Assembly: GCA_015295885.1 (NCBI GenBank) | Contig: DVEE01000473.1 | Location: 1 to 7,960, forward strand | Reading direction: 5' to 3' | Origin: Leptolyngbyaceae cyanobacterium M65_K2018_010 | GTDB lineage: Bacteria; Cyanobacteriota; Cyanobacteriia; Phormidesmidales; Phormidesmidaceae | DNA: 7,960 nucleotides | In this document: piece by piece, positions 1 to 6,191 of the stretch | Layout of the letters: every line of letters begins with the position of its first letter | Numbering within the stretch: position 1 is the first letter of the stretch | Program-made: the position numbers and the translations under genes | Notes under the pieces: generated by a model | What the model saw: only the letters and a program-made list of their open reading frames with translations | Told to the model about the DNA's origin: nothing | Database searches by the model: none

Positions 1-112
1 TCTATCTACCCTTTTCCAGGTGAATAGGCAGATTATCTGCCGTCTAATCCCCCTCTGAGGGTAGATAGGCCGCGAACAATCTACATAATAACCCTCGCCA
101 GGGTAGATAGGC
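1..112. repeat. Three degenerate hairpin-forming tandem repeats upstream of integrase relic
   Basis: Three related units begin their right arms at 18, 58 and 100, spaced 40 and 42 bases apart. The core AGGGTAGATAGGC is identical at 58-70 and 100-112, and degenerate (AGGTGAATAGGC) at 18-29. Each core is preceded by a complementary CCCT-type arm, giving small hairpins at 8-21, 51-61 and 91-104 (ACCCT-CGCC-AGGGT). CTATCTACCCT at 2-12 is the exact reverse complement of 58-68, so 2-68 also forms a long imperfect palindrome around a perfect centre at 27-41. The position, on the 5' side of an integron-type integrase gene, is where attI and cassette sites usually lie. However, I found no GTTRRRY core site on either strand in 1-198, so a recombination site is not established. 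The array may continue to the left of the window. Confidence 0.6.
27..41. repeat. Perfect 7+1+7 palindrome
   Basis: GGCAGAT at 27-33 and ATCTGCC at 35-41 are perfect reverse complements around a single T. It lies at the centre of the larger imperfect palindrome 2-68. It could be the tip of a folded single-strand structure or a protein-binding site; the sequence does not decide which. Confidence 0.55.
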
Positions 113-136
113 GGCAAAGATCCGTATAACTTCCAC

Positions 137-166
137 TTTACAGCATCAGTATATATGTACTATTAA
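137..166 (+). promoter_or_regulatory. Candidate sigma-70 promoter of the integrase relic
   Basis: TTTACA (137-142) and TATTAA (161-166) are separated by 18 bases, in an AT-rich stretch 33 bases upstream of the integrase start codon. The match to TTGACA/TATAAT is moderate. The call gains some support because the LexA-like box at 148-161 falls between the two hexamers, the normal place for an operator. Confidence 0.35.
148..161. promoter_or_regulatory. Putative cyanobacterial LexA (SOS) box
   Basis: AGTATATATGTACT matches the LexA consensus reported for Anabaena-type cyanobacteria, RGTACNNNDGTWCB, at 13 of 14 positions; T replaces C at position 5. It is partly dyad-symmetric (AGTA...TACT), ends 37 bases before the integrase ATG and overlaps a plausible promoter spacer. 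Integron integrase genes in proteobacteria are known to be repressed by LexA, so the location is biologically sensible. Because the box is short and AT-rich, a chance match remains possible. Confidence 0.5.
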
Positions 167-188
167 TGTTGCATTTGATACTTGCTAC

Positions 189-194
189 AGGAGG
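189..194 (+). promoter_or_regulatory. Ribosome binding site of integrase relic
   Basis: AGGAGG, a strong Shine-Dalgarno match, ends four bases before the ATG at 199. It fixes the original start of the integrase frame, even though that frame is now interrupted. Confidence 0.7.
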
Positions 195-198
195 TGTT

Positions 199-660
199 AT
201 GGAGCAGCCTCGTCCTAAGAAGTTGCTAGATCAGGTGCGGGAAGCCATTCGGCTCAAGCATTACTCCTACCGCACCGAGGAGACCTATGTTTACTGGATT
301 CGGTGATAAATCCTGTTTTACGGCAAGTGCTACCCCAGGGAGATGGGGGCTGATGAAATCCGGGCTTCCTTGTTCCATTTAGCCGTTGAGCGCAATGTGG
401 CTCCTTCAACTCAGACGGTTGCCTTGATCGCACTACGGTTGCTTTTTCGGCAGGTTCTGCAAATCGAGTTGCCCTATATCGAGAATATTGAGTGGGCCAA
501 GAAGCCAGAGCGACTGCCTGTAGTTTGCAGTCGGTCTGATTTCAGCCGGTCTGACGTGAGGCAAATTCTGGCCTACCTCGATGGTGCAGAGCACCTGATG
601 GTCAGCCTGCTCTACGGCAGAGGCATGCGCCTGATGGAGGGATTAGGGCTGGCTGCCTAG
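199..660 (+). pseudogene. intI: Integron-type tyrosine recombinase (IntI family), interrupted and truncated
   Basis: When intact, this gene would encode a site-specific recombinase that integrates and excises gene cassettes. One frame runs from ATG 199 to TAG 658. It begins with KKLLDQVREAIRLKHYSYRT and continues with TYVYWIR, then ILFYGK, EMGADEIRA, HLAVERNVA.STQ and KKPERLPVV, the characteristic N-terminal (SAM-like, core-binding) domain of integron integrases. TGA and TAA at 304-309 interrupt it where the family has an Arg-Tyr pair. The catalytic domain starts (LLYGRGMRLMEGL, box I Arg codon 628-630) but ends immediately afterwards. The integron-specific insert, the boxes with the remaining catalytic residues (Lys, His-x-x-Arg, His) and the Tyr are absent in every frame downstream. 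The length is about 153 codons against roughly 320 for the family. ATG 343 opens a 105-residue frame, but without the catalytic residues this cannot be an active enzyme. The 3' end lies 14 bases from the convergent oxidoreductase gene. Confidence 0.88.
529..558 (+). repeat. In-frame 15-bp near-duplication in integrase relic
   Basis: 529-543 and 544-558 match at 11 of 15 positions and encode SRSDF followed by SRSDV. Family members usually have only one such segment between PVV and the RQIL helix, so this is probably an old in-frame tandem duplication. Confidence 0.4.
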
Positions 661-674
661 GCAACCGACGGTTA

Positions 675-2783
675 TTAGCCGCCCCAGGGTTTCCACTGGT
701 TCCAATCCTCATTGAAGATCGAGGTATCTGGAAACATCACCGGATTGCCACTGCTTTCTAGCTCAAGCCGCAGGGCATCCAGTAAGGGCTCTTGGTTGGG
801 TAGGTCATCCACCAGTTCGTAGGGCAGTACCCCATTCCGTAGGGCGAAGTCGATGGTATGGGCCGCGGCAGCCCCCACGGACCACTCGAAGGAATGGACA
901 CGATAGGCCGCGGCAGCACTGTAGCTGGCAGCAATGCTCTTGCTGGCCACCAGCATGTTATCGACCCTCTGGGGAATCATCGCCCGCAGGGGAATCTGAG
1001 CTGGGTAAGCCTGGCCGTGGGCCTGACGCACCCCAGGCCGTTCGATGTTACCGGGCTTCTCTGGGGGATGCTCGGCCATACAGGGGTGAAAGTCGATGGC
1101 ATACTGGGCAATCCCCACGGAGTCGGGGTAAATGCGAGAGCGGCCTCGAATGTGGAACTGGTTGGGGTCAGCGCCAGGAATCAAGGTTTCTACGGTGGAC
1201 AGCCCCGCCAAGTGGCGGCGCATGGTGGCGTAGGTACTGCTATCCAAGGTGGTCTGATAAAACTCCGAGCCAAAGTCATTCCAGGAGAAATCAATCTCAC
1301 TGATCATGAACCCCTGCTCATAGCCGTAGGAAGGGCGCCCAATAATGCGCCGCGCTTCCCGGATATAGGGAAACTTGGACAGCCCGTGGGCCGTATTCAT
1401 GGGCGAATCTAAACCCTTCAGGTAGCGGTTGTAGGGGTCAGGGGCCTTAAAGGCACTGTCAATTTGGGAATCCGTAGTGCCGGTGGTCAGCCAGTAGAAG
1501 AACCCGATCGCATTTTCTTCGCCCCTCCGCAGGGTGTCTACCCGCAGCCCCCCCAGCCAACCACCGGGTTCGAGCTGACCGGCAGCGCGGAGCTGACCTT
1601 CGGTCAGAATCAGGTTGTCGAACTCGGTACCGGGGCGATAGTCGTTGCCCCAGGTCCAGTTCTGCATGGAAATATCCCCCACCCCCATGCGCGGCACGCC
1701 AAAAACATTGTTCTGCTCAGAGCGAGGCTTGGCATTCCACAGCCGCCGGTAGGTAAACACAAAGTCGAAGTAGTCCTCCGGAGTTTTTAGACTATTTCGC
1801 TGCAGTTCCCAACTGTAGTAGGGTTCGTAGGTAGCATAAAAGTCGGGAACATCAAAGGTTTGGGGCTCGGCAGTGCGCTCCATGGCAAAGGTATAGGTGA
1901 AGCCCTGGGTGCAGTAGGGGTCACGACTGAGCACCGGAGAAGAGGGATTGAAGGGCGATCGCGGATCGAGGCCCAATTCGTAGGGCACCCCGGCCAGCAC
2001 AATCATTTCTCCGGTTTCCGTGGCTTCCACCACAAACCAATCCACCCGACTGGGTACCTGGGTCTGGACACCCTCGAGGACAATGCCCGCCGGCACAAAC
2101 TTAAGGATGGTTTTGGAGAAGCGGGCCGAATCTTCGAAGCTGTAGATATCTTCAAAGATGGCCGACAGAAAGTCGGAATTGATTGGCGGCGTACCGGGGG
2201 CGGGGCTGTGCTGAATTGCCACTACACTTTCAATATGAGTGCCATCGGCGTTCAGTTCGACCAGCTTAGGCACCGTATTGGGAAACCACTTCAGTTCACC
2301 GCCGCCCTTTCTGGCGGCCTCGGCCAACATGTCCATCAAAATTTGGTTGGCCGAAGCGGGCATAAAGCAGGAGGCACTCACCCAGCACTGTCCTGGGTTG
2401 AGTTCGCCATACATCTTCTCAACCCGGTCTCGCAATTCCTTGTAGCCCCTGGAATAGAACAGGCGGTTGCGCTGTTCCCTGGACTCATCTAGGGCTGTAG
2501 TACCCTGGGACGAAATTTGCCCACCCACCCAGTCAGTGAGTTCAGTCATACACACCGTATGGCCGTTCAGCAAGCTTTCATAGGCCGTCGCTGTACCTGC
2601 TAAACCGCCTCCCACAATTAATAGTTCGCACTCAACCACCTGATCAGGGCTGGGGATATTTTGAGCAATTCGGGGGGATTCCGACTCCTGAACCTGGGCA
2701 CGGCCTGGGGATAGGGGTAGGACACCAGCGATTAAGGTAGAGGCCAGCAGGGGAGCCGTGACAGCACGGAAAAAGCTCTTCAT
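675..2783 (-). CDS. Exported FAD-dependent oxidoreductase (FAD_oxidored family)
   Basis: This gene encodes a 702-residue flavoprotein. Residues 1-30 look like a Sec signal peptide: a basic KSFFR start, the hydrophobic stretch AVTAPLLASTLIAGVLPL, and likely cleavage near GRA-QVQ. The mature part opens with a Rossmann dinucleotide-binding motif (ELLIVGGGLAG, GxGxxG-type at 58-63) and an acidic residue in MTE about 18 residues later, typical for binding the FAD ribose. Family-like segments follow: WVGGQ near 85, LSKFPYIREARRI near 468, and a C-terminal FAD cap, IPLRAMIPQRVDNMLVASK, near 597-615. The substrate cannot be inferred. These features suit the FAD-dependent oxidoreductases of PF12831 type. 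Export is inferred from the signal peptide; a Sec-exported flavoprotein would have to acquire FAD after translocation. No strong Shine-Dalgarno precedes the ATG. The gene ends with TAATAA (minus strand) and stands alone, convergent with the integrase relic. Confidence 0.88.
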   Translation of the reverse strand: MKSFFRAVTAPLLASTLIAGVLPLSPGRAQVQESESPRIAQNIPSPDQVVECELLIVGGGLAGTATAYESLLNGHTVCMTELTDWVGGQISSQGTTALDESREQRNRLFYSRGYKELRDRVEKMYGELNPGQCWVSASCFMPASANQILMDMLAEAARKGGGELKWFPNTVPKLVELNADGTHIESVVAIQHSPAPGTPPINSDFLSAIFEDIYSFEDSARFSKTILKFVPAGIVLEGVQTQVPSRVDWFVVEATETGEMIVLAGVPYELGLDPRSPFNPSSPVLSRDPYCTQGFTYTFAMERTAEPQTFDVPDFYATYEPYYSWELQRNSLKTPEDYFDFVFTYRRLWNAKPRSEQNNVFGVPRMGVGDISMQNWTWGNDYRPGTEFDNLILTEGQLRAAGQLEPGGWLGGLRVDTLRRGEENAIGFFYWLTTGTTDSQIDSAFKAPDPYNRYLKGLDSPMNTAHGLSKFPYIREARRIIGRPSYGYEQGFMISEIDFSWNDFGSEFYQTTLDSSTYATMRRHLAGLSTVETLIPGADPNQFHIRGRSRIYPDSVGIAQYAIDFHPCMAEHPPEKPGNIERPGVRQAHGQAYPAQIPLRAMIPQRVDNMLVASKSIAASYSAAAAYRVHSFEWSVGAAAAHTIDFALRNGVLPYELVDDLPNQEPLLDALRLELESSGNPVMFPDTSIFNEDWNQWKPWGG

Positions 2784-3126
2784 GGCAGATCCAAAGGTTA
2801 ACTGACTGCAATTCTTTTCTAGCTTAGAAGGAAAAGGACTGGAACTGAAGCAGATTTTAGGTTTTCCCTAGGGGATTGAACCTTGATCTAAGCCGTAGGG
2901 CGAATTACCCAGGGCTACTGCTCCAGTCAGCCTGCCTCCGCCGTTCCTAAGGCAGAAACCCCACCAAGCCTATGGCTCAAGGCGAACCTTGGTAGGGTGG
3001 GCCAACCGGAGGCCAGAGTTTGGTCACACCCTGAGCAGGGCTGAAAACGGACCTAACCCTAGGGGACCTGTGGGAGGCTAAGCTGATGGAATCGCTGGTA
3101 GGGCATACCGCCTAGAACGCCGGTTC

Positions 3127-3141
3127 AGAACCCCGGTTTCT
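3127..3141. repeat. Imperfect palindrome AGAACCCCGGTTTCT
   Basis: The 15 bases pair with themselves except near the centre and resemble a dispersed AGAAACCGGGTTTCT-like palindrome seen in many cyanobacterial intergenic regions. A related AGAACCGGGTT occurs in the next intergenic space, near 3898-3908. Its function is unknown. Confidence 0.4.
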
Positions 3142-3204
3142 AGCTATACTCTACCGATGCTCTAGTGGCTCCTATCCTTGTACCGTTCGGGATGGGGGGG
3201 TTTC

Positions 3205-3234
3205 ACCCATAAGCTCGATACCCATAAGCTCGAT
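3205..3234. repeat. Perfect 15-bp tandem duplication
   Basis: ACCCATAAGCTCGAT occurs twice, head to tail, at 3205-3219 and 3220-3234. It sits immediately upstream of the PAP2 reading frame and places a TAA stop in that frame in each copy (3210 and 3225). The PAP2 frame therefore cannot extend further upstream. Confidence 0.9.
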
Positions 3235-3239
3235 GTGCC

Positions 3240-3860
3240 GTGGCCCTAAACTCCTGGACATTAAGAGGGGCGGTGGTATTAGCCACCCTATCCCTGATCG
3301 GATTAGGTTTAGCGATGGCTACGTGCCCGCCTGTGCTGGCCTGGGATACGGCCCTTTTGCTGTGGCTGCACCGATCCACAAATCCAGCCTGAACTGAATT
3401 CGTGATCCGGATGACCGACCTAGGCACTGTTTGGGGCGTGTTACCCGCCACCCTAGGCCTAGTGGCACTGGCTTTCTACCGGCGGGCCTGGTGGATGGGC
3501 AGCTATCTCATCCTCACCATGGTAGGTACGATGGTGCTCACCCCCCTGGCCAAACTCCTCTGGCACCGGGTGAGGCCAACCCTCTGGCAGGGAGTGCCGC
3601 TGCCGAAGGATTTTAGTTTCCCCAGCAGCCATGCCACCTATTCTCTAGCCTTGGTTCTAGCCCTGATGTTACTCACCTGGGGTAGTCCCAAATTTCCCTG
3701 GATTCTAGGGCTTGGCACCTGGTTTGTGCTGTTCATCGGCTGGAGCCGGTTATACCTGGGGATCCATTATCCTAGCGATATCCTAGGTGGCTGGCTATTG
3801 GCCACCGCCTGGACCTTAGGCCTCTACTGGTTGATGCGGGGGCTATTTGTTACAGAGTGA
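3240..3860 (+). pseudogene. PAP2-family membrane phosphatase with in-frame stop near N-terminus
   Basis: This is an integral-membrane acid phosphatase of the PAP2 (lipid phosphate/undecaprenyl-diphosphate phosphatase-like) superfamily. The frame can start at GTG 3240. It encodes a first hydrophobic helix (VVLATLSLIGLGLAMA) and LLLWLHRSTNPA, then meets TGA at 3390-3392, codon 51. The same frame continues without a gap as TEFVIRMTDLG to TGA 3858. All three catalytic motifs lie downstream: KLLWHRVRP (KX6RP), FPSSH (PSGH-type, with Ser for Gly) and SRLYLGIHYPSD (SRX5HX3D). Five more hydrophobic helices are visible. Full length would be 206 residues, normal for the family. The TGA sits where relatives commonly have Leu in a PxLD-like segment, so it looks like a point nonsense mutation or a sequence error. 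A restart at GTG 3402 or ATG 3411 would give about 150 residues lacking the first helix, but neither has a Shine-Dalgarno. The exact substrate is unknown. Confidence 0.75.
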
Positions 3861-3976
3861 AAAACCTCACCACAAAACTTTAGGAGATAAATTTTCAAGA
3901 ACCGGGTTAAGCAGGTTTTTAGGGTCGAGTTAACCTGGAGTTAGACGCAGCTGAGTCGCTTCAAACAAAAGCTCGT

Positions 3977-3999
3977 AAAGCCTTCAAAGTTTTGGCTTT
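3977..3999 (+). repeat. Small hairpin upstream of the EF-G-like gene
   Basis: AAAGCC (3977-3982) pairs with GGCTTT (3994-3999) around an 11-base loop, 37 bases before the chosen ATG. It lies in the leader of the EF-G-like gene, and there is no T-run directly after it. A regulatory role is possible but not shown. Confidence 0.3.
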
Positions 4000-4024
4000 G
4001 CTGAATAGGCCATCGCCGTATGGC

Positions 4025-4030
4025 AAGGAG
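4025..4030 (+). promoter_or_regulatory. Ribosome binding site that sets the EF-G-like start
   Basis: AAGGAG ends six bases before ATG 4037. The open frame extends upstream to a TTG at 3992, but those 15 codons have no family similarity that I recognise and no ribosome binding site. ATG 4037 is therefore preferred. Confidence 0.75.
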
Positions 4031-4036
4031 TTGGTT

Positions 4037-6067
4037 ATGACCCAAAACGTCCTTTCAGGCTCGCGCAACGTGGCGCTAGTAGGAGCCTACTCAAGCGGAA
4101 AAACAACCCTGTTGGAAAGCATTCTGTCCGTAACGGGGGCCATTACCCGCAAGGGTAGTGTGGATGAGGGCAACACCATCGGTGATAGTTCACCGGAAGC
4201 CCGTAACCGGCATATGACTGTGGAACTGAATGCCGCTAGTACTGAGTACGGCGGCATTCGTTTTACCTTTATCGACTGCCCCGGTTCAGTTGAGTTGCAG
4301 CAGGAAACGAACCATGCCCTGGTGGGGGTAGATGCCGCCATCGTCGTGTGTGAAGCTGACCCCAACAAGGTGCTGACCCTATCCCCCCTGCTGCAATTCC
4401 TCGATACCTGGGAAATCCCTCACCTGATCTGGATTAATAAGCTTGATCGCGCTAACGGTACTTTTGCCGAGGTGCTGGCCGCCCTGCGGGCCGTTTCCTC
4501 TCGCCCAGTGGTGCCCCAGCAGTACCCCATACGCCAGAACCACGACCTAGTTGGTTTTATCGATCTGGTGACTGAGCAGGCCTTCCATTACCATCCCGGA
4601 GCCCCCGCTGACCCTGTTCCGCTGCCACCAGAACTGCAAGCGGAGGAAGCAGCGGCCCGCACCGAAATGTTGGAAACCCTGGCTGACCACGATGACCACC
4701 TGCTGGAGGAGTTACTGGAAGACGTTAAGCCCCCGGAGGAGGAGATTGTCCAGGACCTGAAACTGGAACTGGGGGCTGACCTGATTGTGCCCGTATTGAT
4801 CGGGGTTGCGGCGTCTGATTACGGGGAACGGCCCTTGTTAGATACCCTAGTGAAGGAAGCCCCTGAACCGGACATGACCTGTGAGCATCGGGGTATAGCC
4901 CCTGGGGATGAACCCCTGGCCCAGGTGCTGAAAACCTTTTACAGCCCCCAGGGTGGCAAGCTTTCCCTAGTGCGAGTCTGGCGCGGTGAGTTGAAGGATG
5001 GGGATAGCCTGAATGGCGATCGCATGGGCGGCCTCTACGACCTGATGGGGGCTCAAACCATCAACCTCACGCGGGCCGAAGCCGGTCGTATTGTCGCTGT
5101 GGCTCGGTTGGATCAGGCCCAAACCGGGGATACCCTAACAACCCAGGGCAATCCCCCCAGTCCCTTGCCCAAAGCCCCGGCCATCGATCCGGTCTATGCC
5201 CTAGCCATTACCCCTGAAAAGCGCAGTGACGAGGTGAAGCTCACCAGTGCTTTGGCCAAACTATTGGAGGAAGATCCCTCCCTCTATTGGGAACAGCACG
5301 GCGACACCCACGAAATTATTCTCTGGGGTCAGGGAGATGTGCATCTAAACCTGGCGATCGACCGGCTGAACCGGAAGTACAACCTGGCCATGACCACCCA
5401 CCTGCCCCAGGTGCCCTACAAGGAAACCATTCGCCAGTCCGTGGCATCCGTCCATGGGCGCTATAAGCACCAGAGCGGCGGCCACGGCCAATTCGGCGAT
5501 GTGTATCTGTCGATTAAACCCCTACCCCGGGGCGAGGGCTTCGTCTTTAGTGACACGATTGTCGGGGGAGTCGTTCCGAAACAGTACATTCCCAGTGTAG
5601 AAACGGGGGTACGCGAGTATCTAAATCACGGTCCCCTGGGCTTTCCGGTGGTGGATGTGGCGGTCACGTTGACCAATGGCTCTTACCACAGCGTTGATAG
5701 CTCTGACATGGCCTTTAAGCAGGCCGCCCGCATCGCCATGCAGGAGGGCCTACTCACCTGTAGCCCTACCCTACTGGAACCTATTGCCCTGGTAGAAATC
5801 TCCGTTCCCAATCTCTATACCTCCAACGTACTGAAGCTGGTCACGGGTCGGCGAGGGCAAATTCTAGGCTATGAAGGTAAGGCCGACTGGCCCGGTTGGG
5901 ATGTGGTGACCGGCCATGTACCCCAGGCGGAAATGCAGACCATGATTCTGGAACTGCGATCGCTGACCATGGGGGTGGGTTTCTTCAAATGGACCTACGA
6001 TCACCTCGACCCGGTGCCGGAAAAACTCACCGAGAGAATTCTGGCCCAGACCCCTAGCGATCACTAG
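4037..6067 (+). CDS. EF-G-like translational GTPase (EF-G2-type paralogue)
   Basis: This gene encodes a 676-residue soluble GTPase with the five-domain layout of elongation factor G. G1 is GAYSSGKT (16-23), G2 lies around HMTVE (59-63), G3 is DCPGS (80-84), G4 is NKLD (134-137) and G5 is near GVAASDYG. Domain II follows, then domain III from about 385 (AITPEKRSDE), domain IV with GHGQFGD (482-488), GGVVPK (510-515) and DSSDMAFK (554-561), and domain V from about 580. Canonical EF-G has DTPGH at G3, and the His positions the hydrolytic water. Here it is Ser, as far as I recall a trait of the EF-G-like/EF-G2 paralogues (compare Synechocystis sll0830). The family is related to translocation or ribosome-associated functions, but its precise role in cyanobacteria is unclear, and it is unlikely to be the main fusA. 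HIP1 octamers lie at 5016 and 5956. The gene converges on the PhzF-like gene. Confidence 0.92.
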   Translation: MTQNVLSGSRNVALVGAYSSGKTTLLESILSVTGAITRKGSVDEGNTIGDSSPEARNRHMTVELNAASTEYGGIRFTFIDCPGSVELQQETNHALVGVDAAIVVCEADPNKVLTLSPLLQFLDTWEIPHLIWINKLDRANGTFAEVLAALRAVSSRPVVPQQYPIRQNHDLVGFIDLVTEQAFHYHPGAPADPVPLPPELQAEEAAARTEMLETLADHDDHLLEELLEDVKPPEEEIVQDLKLELGADLIVPVLIGVAASDYGERPLLDTLVKEAPEPDMTCEHRGIAPGDEPLAQVLKTFYSPQGGKLSLVRVWRGELKDGDSLNGDRMGGLYDLMGAQTINLTRAEAGRIVAVARLDQAQTGDTLTTQGNPPSPLPKAPAIDPVYALAITPEKRSDEVKLTSALAKLLEEDPSLYWEQHGDTHEIILWGQGDVHLNLAIDRLNRKYNLAMTTHLPQVPYKETIRQSVASVHGRYKHQSGGHGQFGDVYLSIKPLPRGEGFVFSDTIVGGVVPKQYIPSVETGVREYLNHGPLGFPVVDVAVTLTNGSYHSVDSSDMAFKQAARIAMQEGLLTCSPTLLEPIALVEISVPNLYTSNVLKLVTGRRGQILGYEGKADWPGWDVVTGHVPQAEMQTMILELRSLTMGVGFFKWTYDHLDPVPEKLTERILAQTPSDH

Positions 6068-6094
6068 GGCCCCCTGGTCTTCAGCCGCGTATCT

Positions 6095-6139
6095 CCCCCA
6101 TCCCAGCTTCAGGAAGTTCTCCGTAGCCTGGGGTGGGGG
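6095..6139. terminator. Long GC-rich hairpin between convergent genes
   Basis: CCCCCATCCCAG (6095-6106) pairs with CTGGGGTGGGGG (6128-6139) over 12 pairs, including one G-U wobble, around a 21-base loop. It begins 28 bases after the stop of the EF-G-like gene and lies beyond the 3' end of the opposing PhzF-like gene. The position suits a shared bidirectional transcription barrier. Neither side has a proper T-run, so it is not a textbook intrinsic terminator. Confidence 0.5.
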
Positions 6140-6191
6140 GGTGATTGTGTATCGCCCCTATTGAGCCCATGAACCTCCTTGGGAAAGCTCC

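Larger units (their letters stand above)
2784..3239. other. Gene-free intergenic stretch
   Basis: I see no convincing coding region on either strand. It should contain the promoter of the minus-strand oxidoreductase gene, including a CTTTTC/GAAAAG dyad at 2814-2836 in its leader. An ACCAAG/CTTGGT inverted repeat lies at 2963-2993, without a T-run to make it a terminator. A degenerate AGAACCCCGGTTTCT palindrome lies at 3127-3141. A run of seven G at 3194-3200 and a 15-bp tandem duplication at 3205-3234 lie just before the PAP2 gene. Confidence 0.6.

Noticed and set aside
1..112. CRISPR array
   Set aside because: Repeats are too short and degenerate, the intervening segments are themselves related between units, and no cas genes are present.
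1..198. Canonical attI or attC site
   Set aside because: No GTTRRRY or RYYYAAC core site is found on either strand, so only repeats are reported.
343..660. A functional 105-residue protein from the integrase relic
   Set aside because: It lacks a usable Shine-Dalgarno spacing and all but one of the catalytic residues; it is simply the part of the dead gene after the stops.
858..1412. Plus-strand open frame of 184 codons inside the oxidoreductase gene
   Set aside because: It is antisense to a clear, domain-supported gene; composition is that of a GC-rich shadow frame and no family motif is visible.
1955..1962. GCGATCGC octamers as regulatory sites
   Set aside because: These HIP1 sequences are scattered through coding regions (also at 5016, 5956 and 6324) and are a genome-wide cyanobacterial signature, not local control elements.
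1860..2492. Plus-strand open frame of 210 codons antisense to the oxidoreductase gene
   Set aside because: It is long only because of codon bias on the opposite strand; no ribosome binding site or recognisable motif.
3203..3451. Minus-strand open frame of 82 codons across the PAP2 start
   Set aside because: It overlaps the PAP2 frame, whose hydrophobic helices and motifs are convincing; the minus frame includes the tandem duplication and has no family features.
3992..4036. Upstream TTG start for the EF-G-like protein
   Set aside because: The extra 15 codons have no Shine-Dalgarno, overlap a small hairpin, and ATG 4037 has a well-placed AAGGAG and a family-like N-terminus.
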